From Chionoecetes opilio (lineage: Eukaryota > Arthropoda > Malacostraca > Decapoda > Majidae): DNA of 64,000 nt. The notes under the pieces were generated by a model. That model was not told the origin of the DNA. It worked only from the letters and a program-made list of their open reading frames with translations, and made no database searches. Shown piece by piece: positions 50,774 to 62,117 of this stretch. Each line of letters opens with the position of its first letter. The stretch's first letter is position 1. Made by a program: the position numbers and the translations under genes. The stretch lies in NCBI GenBank assembly GCA_016584305.1, contig JACEEZ010001777.1, positions 112,501 through 176,500 of the forward strand, written 5' to 3'.

Positions 50774-53497
50774 GGGTGCCAATAGCGCATATGGGTAAAT
50801 TTAAAACTTGATATTTTTTAACAGCCCTTGGTGGGACACTGTGCAGTAATGAGAAAACTTCTCATGCAAAATTTGAAGCAAATCGGTTTATATTTAGAGG
50901 TGGGGCAAGTGAATTGAAACCTGTACTATGTGTACTATGTGATTATACCAGATACCTGTACCGAAGTCTGAAAGGCTAGGGTTCTAAATCACCCATTTCT
51001 TTTTCAGAATGGCTCATTCACGCGCAGCTGCGACCGTTTGGCTGGTGGGACAGCCAAACCCGACCCCATCCTCGGAGCCAAACTCCCCTCTCATGGCAAC
51101 GTGCTCAAGCGGGCTTTCTACTTCCACAACGTGGAAAAGAAAACCGTCGCTACCAGTGCCGCGGCCACTGTCCAAGAGGTGCTAAGGTTCTGGGAGACCG
51201 CGAGGATCCCAACGATGACGGCAAAAAGCGCCGTTCGCAAGGTGGAGGTCTTGTTCAAGGACTGGAAGGCGCTCGTGAAGAGCAAGGGAAGAGCGACGAA
51301 CAAGACGAAGGAGGAAGAGTTTCAAGAGGCCCTCTGCGACCTCTTCGACGTCGCCCACGCCGACGTGATGACACTGATGACGATCCCGGCTAGCGGCGCA
51401 ATGCGAGAAGGGTCGCCGAGGGATCATGCAGGGAGCTGACAGGGTGCTGGAGCGCCGAGTTCAGCGCCGGGAGATGACAGTGGCGGCAGAGAAGCGATCA
51501 CGAGAAGCCTCTACGTCGCAGCTGGACGAACACGCGGTGCTCGCGTCCTCCTCCTCGGTTGAGTCCAGTCCGGCACGCGGCGGGGCGGCTGCTACCGCTG
51601 AGCCGACTGGTGCAAGCCCTCCGAAGCGATGAGCACGGGGGTCACAGGTCGTGCTCTCCCAGGAGTTAGCGAGCGCCCTCGACCGGACCGGCGTGAGCGA
51701 CCGCAAAGCGCTCCGCATCGTCGCGGCGACCGCCAGTAGCCTCGGCCACAATCCTCAGGAACTGAAACCTGATTGCCGAGAGCATCCGGCAGGTTCGCGC
51801 CAGCTACCGGTCCCAGCTGGCCGCGGAAGTCAAGACAACCTTCGTCCCTGACAAGCCTCTTACCGTTCACTGGGACGGGAAGATCCTGCCGGATTGCGAT
51901 GGTACGCGGGTGGATCGGCTGGCTATCCTCGTCTCCGGCGACGGCGTCCAGAAGCTCATCGGCGTTCCCAAGCTGGCAAGTGGGACTGGAGAGGCGATGG
52001 CGAGCGCCATGGCTGAAGCGCTCGACGACTGGGGGCTCGCAGAGCGTGTGGTGGCTATGTCGTTCGATACGACCGCCGCCAACACTGGAGCCCTCGCCGG
52101 TGCCTGCACCCTGCTGGAGCAGAAGCTTGGTCGGCGTCTGCTAAGCCTCGCCTGCCGGCACCATGTACACGAGCTGGTGCTGGAGAAGGCATTCTCTATC
52201 TGCATGGGGCCGCCGTCGGGTCCTGACATTGGCGTCTTCAACCGATTCAAGGAACGGTGGGCTTTCATCGACCAGAGCCAGCCGGAGCCACCAACGCCCA
52301 ACAAGCTGCCGCCCACCTTCCTGAACAAGCGGGATACACTTCTGCAAGAGTGGGCCGCGCTGTTCAACACCAGCCACCCGCGGGACGACTACAAGGAGAT
52401 GCTGGAGCTCTTCATCGTCCTGCTGGTGTGGCGAGGGCGACGTCCGAAGATGAAGTTCCGGCGACCGGGCGCCATGCACCGCACGCGCTGGATGGCCGTG
52501 CCATCTACGCGGCGAAGATTATGCTGTTCGCCGCCCAACTGGGGGAGCTTTGCTCGCCGCGCGAGCTGTCCAGCCTCCGCGGTTCACCTTCTTCGTCGCT
52601 GAGGTCTACGTGACCCGCTGGTTCGAGGCGCCCGTGCCGCCTTCGTGCCGGCGAATGACTGAAACTGGCCGCCGACTCCGCGACTTCCACGACGCTGAGA
52701 TCAGCAAGGCGTGCGTGAAGGGCCTTCTCCCGGCACCTGAGCGAGCCACTGGTCGCCATGGCTCTCTTCGACCACCGCTTGCCAACCGCCGAGAAGAAGG
52801 CGCTGGCGGGAAGCGATGCAGCGAGAAAAAGGATCCGAGGAACCGCCGAAGCGCATCACCGTCTCCGACGCCCGCCTCGCCTCGTCCACGCTAGCGTCGT
52901 TCGGCGCCCTCCTCGACGCCATCGGAGCGGAGAGGGCGTTCCTCTCGAAGGAGCCGGAGGAGTGGCCGAGTGACACGGGGTCGTCGCGGCGTCTCAGCGC
53001 GTCGCGAGCCTACACGTCACCAACGACACGGTGGGCGAGGGGTGGCGCTGTTCCAGTCCTTCAACCTCAGCCTGACGAAGAACGAGGATCAGCGCCAATT
53101 CCTCTTGCAGGTCGTCGAGAGGCACCGTCGACAACAGCCAGGAAACCCTCGAAGGCTTCCCTTCCCCGGCCAAGAGGAAAACAATGAGTGGCTTGGGCAA
53201 CCATGATACCCCCCGCCCCTAGAGGGGCTAATACTCGCTTTGAAGAGCGAGGGGGACCAGCAGCCCAGCTGGAGGAAGGGGTCTCAAAAGGCTTCAATAT
53301 TGCCAACAAACACCCAGAGACGATGTCCTTCCTTGTAGTCCCTATTGGAGTCTATAGGGGGAACAATCAATCGACTTGCGCCACCTTTAAATATACTTCG
53401 ATTGCGCTCAAATTTTACACACGTTTTTTTCTCACCACCCCACAGTATTCCACTAAGGGCCGTTCAAAAATCCAACTTTCGTTTTTTATTGGCACCC
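50774..53497 (+). mobile_element. Full-length DNA transposon with HWDGK-type transposase
   Basis: The termini GGGTGCCAATA and TATTGGCACCC are flanked by TA on both sides (TTAGGG...CCCTAA). Inside, the two ends remain similar as imperfect subterminal inverted repeats for about 150 bases: AACGGCCCTTAGTGG-like near 50822/53465, GTAATGAGAAAAC, AAAATTTGA..CAAATCGG, TATATTTAGAGGTGGGGCAA. Between them lies one GC-rich, frameshifted transposase gene (51008-53206) that contrasts sharply with the AT-rich flanks. 2724 bp. I cannot assign a superfamily. Confidence 0.8.
51008..53206 (+). pseudogene. Transposase-like gene, frameshifted (about 650-700 codons)
   Basis: An acceptor-like TTTCTTTTTCAG precedes 51008. 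The frame opens with DPILGAKLPSHGNVLKRAFY and VEVLFKDWKALVKSKGRATN. A linker rich in Ser and Ala carries shifts and a stop near 51630. The core 51787-52500 reads LTVHWDGKILPD (51862-51897), VSGDGVQKLIGVPKLASGTG, VAMSFDTTAANTGALAGACT (Asp at 52066) and LACRHHVHELVLEKAF. The two Asp in HWDGK and SFDTT fit RNase H-fold DDE catalytic positions (inference). Further shifts occur near 52500, 52600, 52740 and 52890. The end has VTNDTVERG-like text and GVALFQSFNLSLTKNEDQRQ. Similar proteins are, to my recollection, multicopy and unnamed in arthropods and cnidarians. Not functional. Confidence 0.75.
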
Positions 53498-53508
53498 TAA
53501 TATTAATT

Positions 53509-53542
53509 ATATATATATATATTATATATATATATATATTAT

Positions 53543-53578
<36 letters not shown>
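53509..53578. repeat. (TA)n microsatellite
   Basis: An impure TA run used as the left target of the pogo-like element at 53579. Other TA runs adjoin elements at 55656, 56262-56335 and 34900-34934. Confidence 0.9.
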
Positions 53579-55568
53579 CAGTCAAACCTCGATATAACGG
53601 ACTAAAGGGGGGAGGAGTGGTCCGTTAAAGCCGATTCTCCGTTATAGCGAGGGTATTTTCCCAAGGGTGGAAAAGTATATGAAAAACGGAAAATTGTGAA
53701 ATAAATGAGAAATAATCACAAACACAACCAGACTGTGTAGCTATGTTGGGAGGAAGCAGTGACTGCACTACATGCTGAATTTGGTCTGCTCCTACACGTG
53801 AAATAAATGAGAAATAATCACAAACACAACCAGACCGTGTAGCTAGTCAAGCTCAAGCTCTAGTGAAAGGTAAACAAATTACTACGAGCCAGATTCAGCC
53901 GTGGCTTCCAAAGGTATTGCTTATTATCATGACTAATGCTCATTATTATATATATTATATGGTTGTGAAGTGCAATTCTATATGTGTCACTATTTAGGTC
54001 AGTGTAGCACTGCGTGTCACCTTAGATAAGGGTGATTTAGGGTGTTGAGGTGACAGGGAGATGTAGCAGCGGCCACGCCATAACACTAATAGTCACTATT
54101 TTAAACAATAAACACCTACCACTAAATCACTAGCAACACAGGCTCCTTCTTTATAATATTATATCTTAATATGTGATACTATACCGTGTACTTGGTACAT
54201 TATACTTGAATATAGATGAGTAGGAGGCAGGAACATAAGCTGAGCGAGTGGCGGTGGGTAGCTGTGGCGCGAACAGCAGGCTCGGAGGAGTGGTGTGGTC
54301 AGCACGTGTTCTGAGGTCTGTGTATGTCTACCGAGTGTGTCTCTTAAGGATACGTGCATGGGTATGAGGAATAATGAGTAGTCACCTTGAAGATTGAAGC
54401 CAGAAGATGTATTGGTCAGCAGGAACAGTAAATAATACAGGAGATGTTGGGGCGGGCAGCACAACGTGGTCGCCCGACGAGACGAAGCCGTATGCGTGAC
54501 CTATGAGTGAGCTGTGAGTCGTGGTGTGGTCTGATCTGGTCTGGTCTCCCTGGCAGACGCTGTCAACCCTATTTATATACAGGTCAAGGAGCGCGGAGTA
54601 ATACATGAGTGTTTCCATATATCCTACCTACAGTAGAGAGCAGTGGCGGCTCGTGATAAAATAAAAGGGGGGACTGCAGCTTCACACAACAGTAGGATAC
54701 ATAAATTTGACCTATCTCAGGTATGAGTTGTAGTTGATGTTCACGGATTTCAGGGCATGGTAGTAGTGGTGGTGGTAGAAGGGATGGTGGGGGTGGTAGT
54801 GTTGGCAGTAGAGGGGATGGCTGAGGTGATGATGGTAGAATTACAGTATTACTTGAAAATAAAGTCAGTACCGCTTGATTTTGCCGCCGCCCGCCGTCAC
54901 TATGCTCACCGTCTACACGCACTGGCTGGGGACGAGACTAAAAGCTGGGGGACAAGACTAAAAGCTGCACGGCTGCAGCTCTTGGCGTTCATAAGGGGCG
55001 CGGCGGCAGCACAGACATGAATCGTACCGCAAATATGAGAGTAACTTACATTTAGGTCTGGTTTTAATGAAAATTCACTTAGTAACGTATTGAAAATAAC
55101 CTATAATGACTTTTTATTATGATATATTTGTTAGTAGTGTATCAATTCTGCTGTGTCTCTAAAGACATCATACACCTGGCAGTGAGTGTCTGGGAGTGCT
55201 GCAGCTCCGCAGCCCTATGCCACGAGCCGCCACTGGTAGAGAGACACCTGACACTTGATCTAGGGGGCGGGACACTAGTAGGAAAATTCCTCCTGACACA
55301 GTTGCCTAGTCGGTGAGATCAAAAGAAGGTGCTAAGACAGTAATTGGAGAGAGTACACCTACAGTACAGTATAATACATCAAAACTTCTTAAAACCCAAG
55401 CATTCCAAAGTAAAATGAGAAAATAATAAAATTATGTTGAGTTGACAATTCGAGCGGCGATAAGCGGTCTAATATGCAAAAAAAAAAAAAAAAAAAAGTC
55501 ACACAAATAGAGTCCGTTATATCCGAAGTCCGTTACATCGAGGTCCGTTATACTCCGAGGTTTGACTG
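53579..55568. mobile_element. pogo-like element (CAGTCAAACCTCGATATAACG family)
   Basis: The ends CAGTCAAACCTCGATATAAC and GTTATACTCCGAGGTTTGACTG are flanked by TA. A GTCCGTTA/TAACGGAC motif recurs near both ends. The interior includes a duplicated AATAAATGAGAAATAATCAC block (53699 and 53801), the GTGTCACCTTAGATAAGGG repeat and a nested hAT-like MITE (54641-55235). No transposase frame. Confidence 0.8.
54641..55235. mobile_element. hAT-like MITE (CAGTGGYGGCTCGTG family), copy 2, perfect TSD
   Basis: The target duplication GTAGAGAG occurs at 54633-54640 and 55236-55243. The ends CAGTGGCGGCTCGTGATAAA and CCACGAGCCGCCACTG are inverted repeats. About 85-90% like 19964-20623 by eye. 595 bp, no ORF. 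Confidence 0.9.
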
Positions 55569-55570
55569 TA

Positions 55571-55661
55571 CAGTAAAAGCCTTATAACTCGGCACTGTAT
55601 AACTCGGAATTTGATATAACTCGGCATGGCAAAGACAAGTTTGTTTTTTGTTTTTTTTATA

Positions 55662-55695
<34 letters not shown>

Positions 55696-56261
55696 TTTAC
55701 ACCTATGCCTATAGTGCGTGTAGGCAGTGAGCTCCAGGGGTGGGATGGTAGGCCCTGGAGGCTCACTTGAGGGCTGTGATGGTTGGCCCTCGCCCGTGGT
55801 GGCGCAGGCAGGATTCTTATAGTGACGCCTGTGATTAGAGGCTCATGCCGCTCCCTGTGTCCTCCCATGCACTCGCAGTCGAAGGTAGAGTTAGTGGGCA
55901 GGGCATAGTGTTGCAGTAATCAAGTGCTCAAGTGATGTAAAATTAAGTTGTACACGTACAGTACTGTATACAATACAGTACAGAGTTGTGATTATAAAGT
56001 GATTAAAGTGATACCAGTGTTAAAATGCGACTGAGTCCCCCTAACATCTTCTACATGTTACAACAAGGCTCCCCTCTCCTTGAATTACATGCCTGCTGCC
56101 ACCCGTTCACTGGTAAATGTAGTTTTAATGCTTTTACAGTACTGTAATTTTTTTTTTTTTTTTTTTACCCATATCAGAGGAGGACATTGCATAACTCGGC
56201 ACATTGAATAACTCGGCAAGGGCCAGAGCACCTATCGTGCCGAGTTATAAGGCTTTTACTG
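55571..56261. mobile_element. pogo-like element (CAGTAAAAGCCTTATAACTCGG family)
   Basis: The ends CAGTAAAAGCCTTATAACTC and GAGTTATAAGGCTTTTACTG are perfect inverted repeats flanked by TA. It shares the TA at 55569-55570 with its left neighbour. Internal ATAACTCGGCA words recur. A SINE family C copy is inserted at 55668-55885. Confidence 0.85.
55668..55885 (-). mobile_element. SINE family C, headless copy
   Basis: A T run (minus-strand poly-A tail) is followed by CCTATGCCTATAGTGCGTGT, GGGCTGTGATGGTTGGCCCT and TTATAGTGACGCCTGTG, homologous to 32974-33255. The tRNA-like head is missing. Confidence 0.7.
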
Positions 56262-56276
56262 TATATATATATATAT

Positions 56277-56335
<59 letters not shown>

Positions 56336-56338
<3 letters not shown>

Positions 56339-56873
56339 GGAGGTCCCATTATACGAGCATTCGGTATGCGAGAAATCAATGATACGAGCTGAGTAAATTA
56401 GGGTCTATTTTCAATATACGAGATCGAAATTCCAATGCTACGACATTAAACCTGGGGTGAGTAAAATGACCAAGTCAAAATGCGCACCCTACTACTATGC
56501 ATCTGGGCTGTATGATGATGTACAATGATTCGATTGCGCAGAGACAGTTTGTGGGCAGTGGAAGAGGTCGGTTAATTGAGTGTATATGAATTTTTATGTT
56601 TAATTAATGTGCATTTTTGTTATTTGTGTGCTATTCTTCTCTTTCAGAATGCTTTTTCTACAGAATAAGTAGTACAGTGTGGGTATATAGACACTGTGTG
56701 TTTGTTGTGTTGTATAGTTTTATTTTAAGCTTGAAAAACATGTCTTTGATGGGTCGGGAACCAACCATATATTTATTTTACCATTAGTTATGTCTTTCGC
56801 TATAGCGAGATTTCGCTTTACAATGTATGCCCAGGTGGAACCTAACTGCTCGTACCTTCGGGGACCTCCCTAT
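56336..56873. mobile_element. pogo-like element (CAGGGARGTCCCAT family), third copy
   Basis: It starts CAGGGAGGTCCCATTATACG after a TA microsatellite and ends TACCTTCGGGGACCTCCCTA, the last TIR bases being mutated. The body matches 27705-28497 but lacks the GGTCACCCCTAGCAAG duplicated blocks. Confidence 0.78.
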
Positions 56874-56882
56874 ATATTATAG

Positions 56883-57754
56883 CAGGCTTTGAAACGGTTT
56901 AAGGGAACAAAAACCGAAACGAAAGAATTGATGCTCAGAACAAAAACGGAAACTAAAACGTTATCATATTTATTGTTCCGGAGAGCAAAACCGCTATTCT
57001 AAAATCCCTGTAACCGTTAATAACGTATTTTTTTCGTTCCATGCCATATTTGGTAATAGTCCCATTTTCACGTTCCAGTCCAAATGATTTAGTTGGGTTT
57101 AAGAACAGCTTAGATAATATCTAGTAATTCGAAATGGATAATTATTATCGTGAGATGTGCTTTAAACTTTTAAGCTGTGTTCATAGACTAATGCTCGGTG
57201 CGTCAATTTTTGGTGTGAATGGTCCTAATTAAGTGTTGAGTCTTGGAGTACACATGAAAGGTCATTGATTTCATTGGTATAGGTTTTATTAATTAGTGTG
57301 GGTTGGTGATCTTATGATTATATATTTTTTGCCATATATAATTTAATAACTATTTAAGTTGTTCATGTCTTTACTTTACGGCAACTGAGACTGCATACTT
57401 CCTTTCACTACGCTTCCAGTATTGTTATAGGTAATGTGTTGGCCTTATTTAGTCTGTATAATAATCAGTTTCTTACGACATCTAAGGTTTGATTTTGTTG
57501 GATACTGTGCCCATGAAATGTATGCTTTATTACCCTCTATACGAAGTAGTCACGTCTTGGCATTAATTAATTTATAAGACCTAAAGCATACTCAATACAT
57601 GGTTTGCGAAAAAAGTTCTAACCAGTTTTTCATGTCTTTCGTAACCGGTTCAGGAACGTTATGTTTGAGTAGACGAAAAACGAAACGTTTAATAATACTA
57701 GTGTTTTCTGATGGAAGGAACGAACCGTTTGAAAATAATTTCGTTTTGAGCCTG
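56883..57754. mobile_element. hAT-like element (CAGGCTTTGAAACGG ends)
   Basis: The ends CAGGCTTTGAAACGG and TTCGTTTTGAGCCTG are imperfect inverted repeats. The flanks TATTATAG / ATATATAG agree at 6 of 8. AACGAAACG and AACCGTT words repeat subterminally. 872 bp, no ORF of note. Confidence 0.6.
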
Positions 57755-57883
57755 ATATATAGATATGATATAGCATGCAACAGTACCCTGGATGTGGACA
57801 CTCGCCAACAAGCGCGCTGGGCGCTGGCAGTACTGGGGGGCCCCATGGCCAGTCTGCTGCCCATGTCACTTGCTGCATATGAC

Positions 57884-58615
57884 CATCGGTGGATTTAGGT
57901 GTGCGGGGCGGGGCCCTGGCCGGTGGGAGTGGCGGGGCCCTTGAATGAAATGTGGGGTAAATTCTATTGTCCGTTCCAGCCCTTATTAGTGGGGTTTTTT
58001 CTCCAGACCCTTCCACAATCCCTTCAGATACTCTAAAACGTAATAATAAAGTGGGGAAGAGATGCACCCTTCAACGCCCCCTCCCCTATATTACCCCCGC
58101 CCTGGACCAACCCAAAAATAAAATTACTCTAAATTAACCTCATACAACCTAACCAATAACCTCCTAACGAGATTAAGGGCGGGAAAGACTAAATTTTTAC
58201 CAGTTAGGTTAGGTTAATTGAAGTTAGGTTAGTAATTTTTTTCTTTTTTTAATCTCTCCCCCCGCTTTATTAATTACATTTCAGATATCTGAAGGGATTT
58301 GGTGAAGGTTCTGGAGTAAAATAAAACCACTACAATAAGAGGCGGGAAAGCCTCTAGAAATTTTACCAAATGTGGTTCATGATTGCATACTAGTTTAATA
58401 AATAGAAACTTTTTCCACCCATATTTACATTATGTTGGTGCTAATTTTGTAGCATTTATGGTACCTCCAATGTAACAGTGTGTCAGCAAATAAGAAAGGC
58501 CAGCATTCAGATTTTTCATTGAAAACATATTTTTCATCTGTATCTGGGTGGCGGGGCCTTGCGGCGCGGGGCCTAGGCCATGGTCTACTCGGCCACGCCC
58601 CTAAATCCGCCACTG
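57884..58615. mobile_element. hAT-like element with perfect 8-bp TSD
   Basis: The target duplication CATATGAC occurs at 57876-57883 and 58616-58623. The ends CATCGGTGGATTTAGG and CCTAAATCCGCCACTG are inverted repeats of the CAGTGGCGGATTTAGG type. Subterminal GGGGCGGGGCCC / GGGGCCT words are present. 732 bp, no ORF. Confidence 0.88.
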
Positions 58616-58623
58616 CATATGAC

Positions 58624-58870
58624 TACTCATATAGACTGGTTTATCAGTATATTATGATATACTGTAAATCTTCGTAAAATGTTTGTTCTATAATATTAGT
58701 CAATAAAAAACAGTACAACATACTAAAGAAATGCCATACGAGACTCTGAAGAAATATGTCATGAACTTAATATTCACTTACTCTTCGCCATTTAAAACTT
58801 TACGAGTCAACTTTTAACATGACACATATCAATGAAGCGCAATTTTATAAGCTTTTGCCATCGATATATT
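58624..58870. mobile_element. AT-rich fold-back element, single arm
   Basis: CATATAGACTGGTTTATCAG to AAGCGCAATTTTATAAGC matches one arm of 48353-49310 in the same order, then is truncated. It directly abuts the target duplication of the hAT element on its left, which probably inserted into it. Confidence 0.75.
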
Positions 58871-59079
58871 TTACCCCCAATACGTCATCATATTGGAGCT
58901 CCTACTATCGTAGGTACGACCCTCCCACCTACCCTTGAACCAATCTCTCAGTCAGTCAGGGTTGGCAGGCGGGTCATTTTTTTTGCTAAGTCCTTCGGAC
59001 AATAATACCTAAACTATTTCCACATTTGATGGCAAAAAACTTATATATCATAATGGGTTTGAAATGCGTTGACTGTTAA

Positions 59080-59250
59080 TATACATATATCCGGCCGGAT
59101 CCGAATCCAGCCAGCCAAGGCCGGTATCCAAATGCCGCAACCAATATTAACCGAATTTCTGAATCCGGCCACCAAGATTAACAGATGTCCGAATCCGGCC
59201 ACCAAGATTAGTCGGATATCTGTTATCCGTATCCAGTTATCCGGCCAAAT
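59080..59250. repeat. CCGGCCACCAAGATTA / ATCCGG repeat block
   Basis: Short imperfect repeats (CCGAATCCGGCCACCAAGAT twice, TATCCGG/CCGGATA several times). They resemble the TATCCGG-rich sequence at 49625-50050 and may be ends of the same old element family. Confidence 0.5.
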
Positions 59251-60713
59251 CACTATTAACTCCTGTGGCCGGAAGGTGTGTTTTTCATGTTTGCGAGGGC
59301 CCCGAGATCATCTCACCTGATTCTGATAGAGGACCACCTTGGCATAACAGTAATGAGGGTAGCTCATCTGAAACCTGTCAATAAAACGCCCCTCATAATC
59401 ACGGATTTGTCAATGTGCTTTCGGAAATGACCCTCCGAATGACGGGTGAGCCCCTTTCGATCGCCATAGCACCTAACACAAAAGACACTTACGAAAGAGT
59501 TACCCTCAAAAGCAAGCTTAACTTATCCGCTACAAAGATTTTATCTAAAGTGAAGTTAATTACACAATGAACGTTTTCAGAAGGTTCGTAAATACAAAGT
59601 TATATCAAATTTTTTTTGAAAATCTGGGGTTGTGAATACCAATAAAATTAAAATAAAATTATATGAATTGAAAAGATTTCATTGTTTCTTAGTCTTACTA
59701 TTTATTGCACATTGGAGAGTTTTTAAAAAACTACCGACAGATACTGCAGGTCCATGTGAACATTTATGGGTCAAACTAAATAAATGATTAATTTACTAAA
59801 CCTGCGGGTAAATTACCATTACACTTTCTCTGAGGTTTAGGACCGAGAAGCTACAAACTAAAAAAGTCCTCGCTTATCTTATGCTTCCTGGGTTTGAAGT
59901 AAAAGTAGTTTCTGAAGGGCAGTAGTTGATGAATAGGATGGTCTTGGTGACCAAGTGGAAAAATGTTATGTCCCCTCTCTTACCCTTTCACGCCGGTGAC
60001 GCGATCGCGTCAAAACGGGCCCGTCTACATCTGAGGCTTTTGACGCAAACTGCGTCAAAAGACATTTAAAATTCGCCAAAAATCAAGTATTTATCAGAAT
60101 CTCGTCAAATTTACTGCGTAAAGATCCAAGCTAGGCTATAAAATAATTAATTGTCACTCTTCGTGTGAGTGGAATTGAAAGTGCTAAGGGGGCCGTTCCC
60201 ACCCTCTCACGCAGAAGCCTGTAAGCACGGACTGCCCGTACCTTTAAAAAAAACGTTGTCCCGAGCCGGGGTAAGCCATACGTAAAGGTTAGGTTTAGGT
60301 TTCATTAAAACCTATAAGCACCCTGACTAATTTTTCCCGTCAAAGTGCTAGTCATTTAGTGCTTTTTTTCTGATGGAGATACAGTGTTTTTATGGAAACG
60401 GTACCATCAAATTGTTATTTTTTTTTTTTTTTTTTTTTTTTGTGTTTTTTATGGGTTTGCGCAAAATATAACTATCACTATTAGAAAAAACACCTATTGT
60501 AGGCCAGGAAAATCGTCGGTGTCTCTGAAACGACGCGAAGTCCTCGTCCATTACTACCGAATCGAGACACAGATCATCTAAATATTAGCCAAATTGAGCA
60601 TCATACTCCCAATTTGTGTATCTTGGTCCTAGTTGTAAATTTACATACCGTTTATCATACAATACATTGTATTGGGAAAAAACGTGGAAGACCTTTGGTT
60701 CTTGGTCTTGTTA

Positions 60714-60985
60714 GGGCTGCGAAGGATCCTTGTGAATCCTATGAGCCCTAGTGATGTCCTATGATGCTATCACAGGGCGTGTAGTTGACTCCTGTTCTCT
60801 GCAGAAGGCACAAGGCGAGTCGGATGACGACGTGTTGGCCGTGAGGGTGGACGCCAGCCGCCGCCCACACGTGGGCACGGGCACGGGCAGGTCAAAGATG
60901 GTGACGTTCGGGCGAGGAAGTGAGAGTGTGGCACTACACGGTGGGGGTGGTTTTGTTTCGGTAACGTTTTCCTGGCCGTAGCAGT
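60714..60985 (+). repeat. Duplicated exon-like segment, open copy
   Basis: Homologous to 47440-47580 up to about 60850. After CTCTGCAG at 60804 the frame AQGESDDDVLAVRVDASRRP-HVGTGTGR stays open and meets a possible donor (GGCAG|GTCAAA) at 60889. Without splicing it continues to a stop at 60981. The relationship covers the presumed intron as well as the exon, which favours a repeat over a true exon. No family recognised. Confidence 0.35.
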
Positions 60986-61049
60986 GAGGTGTCAGGGGAC
61001 AGACGCAGCGTTGGCAGGTTAAGGCGGCGTCCCACACTTGCAACACTTT

Positions 61050-62100
61050 TTCCGTCTATTTTTAACGATTTTCCGTTTGGTTTTTTCTCGTTCTGTCTAG
61101 TTTTTCAGTCTGACTCAGTCAGATGAATCATGATCGTTCTCCATCCGATAAGTTTGATTTAGGGGGTAGAATTTGATAAGGAAACCTGGAAGTATTTTTA
61201 ATTATTGTTAGATGGTACGGTATTGATATCTATTTTTTTTTTTTGACTGTTTTGTCCCTTTCAATTTATTCAGCAACTTACTTTCAGTCCCTTGTTATTG
61301 ATCACCTTTGCACGTCACGTTCCACTTAATTGCCTGTTGTATCTTTTTTCTCTCTTATTTTCCAAAAGTTATGTATCACCTTAATGTTCTTTTTTCTCTT
61401 TACTTTCCAACTCAAATAAACACTTTCCTATGATACTTTTCTTTGTCCTCCTCGTACGGCTGTTGCAGGGCTATAAATTTCTTTCCTGTCTTCTCGATAT
61501 TCCTGGACATGTAACAAAAAGTGCTTCCTAAATTTTCTTTTTCTTCACCACACACTGGACACTGTATTTCTCTCAAGATTGACCCTTGTCATGAAGGGGC
61601 ATGCGTTTAGTCCTAGCTGGAAAAGGGTTATGAGTCAGGTCGATCGCTTGTGCATAACAAGTTGTCATTTTGTCCATCACCTTCTTCATCCGTCTGTAGG
61701 CCAAACTCGATTTTTTGTGTCATTCCTCTCTCCATTCCCTAGTATCCCATTCAGTATTTTTCTTCTCCACTTCCTCTTCTCCTTTTTCATGCCCTTGTAA
61801 CCTCGGTATATTCAATCTAACCTTCCATCATCTTCCTTGTGGTCTCTGGACATACATCTGCTCCACCTGTCACTGTGCTCCTCAAATTACTCTCCACCCT
61901 CTCGTTCCTTCTCCTTTAACTGTAACTCTGGATCATTGTATGTAAGATATTCTGCTTTTCATTAGTCTTGTTCAAATAGTGACGATCCTCTCTTTCTCCT
62001 CTTAATCCTTCTCTGCCGTGTATTTTCTGGCTCCCAGAATTTTTCTATATAGCTACAGTGGTTTTCTATACTTTGCAGTTTTTTAATTCCTCTCATATTA
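61050..62100. other. Pyrimidine-rich stretch, no gene seen
   Basis: T/C-rich sequence with frames encoding only Ser/Leu/Phe-rich low-complexity text. No TIRs or LINE motifs recognised. Confidence 0.45.
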
Positions 62101-62117
62101 AAAATTTCTCACAACTA

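Noticed and set aside
51182..53309. Several long ORFs on the minus strand and in alternative frames at 51-53 kb
   Set aside because: They are shadows of the GC-rich frameshifted transposase gene on the + strand.
60751..61046. Minus-strand 95-codon ORF opposite the exon-like segment
   Set aside because: Antisense of a GC-rich segment with no recognisable motif and no splice support.
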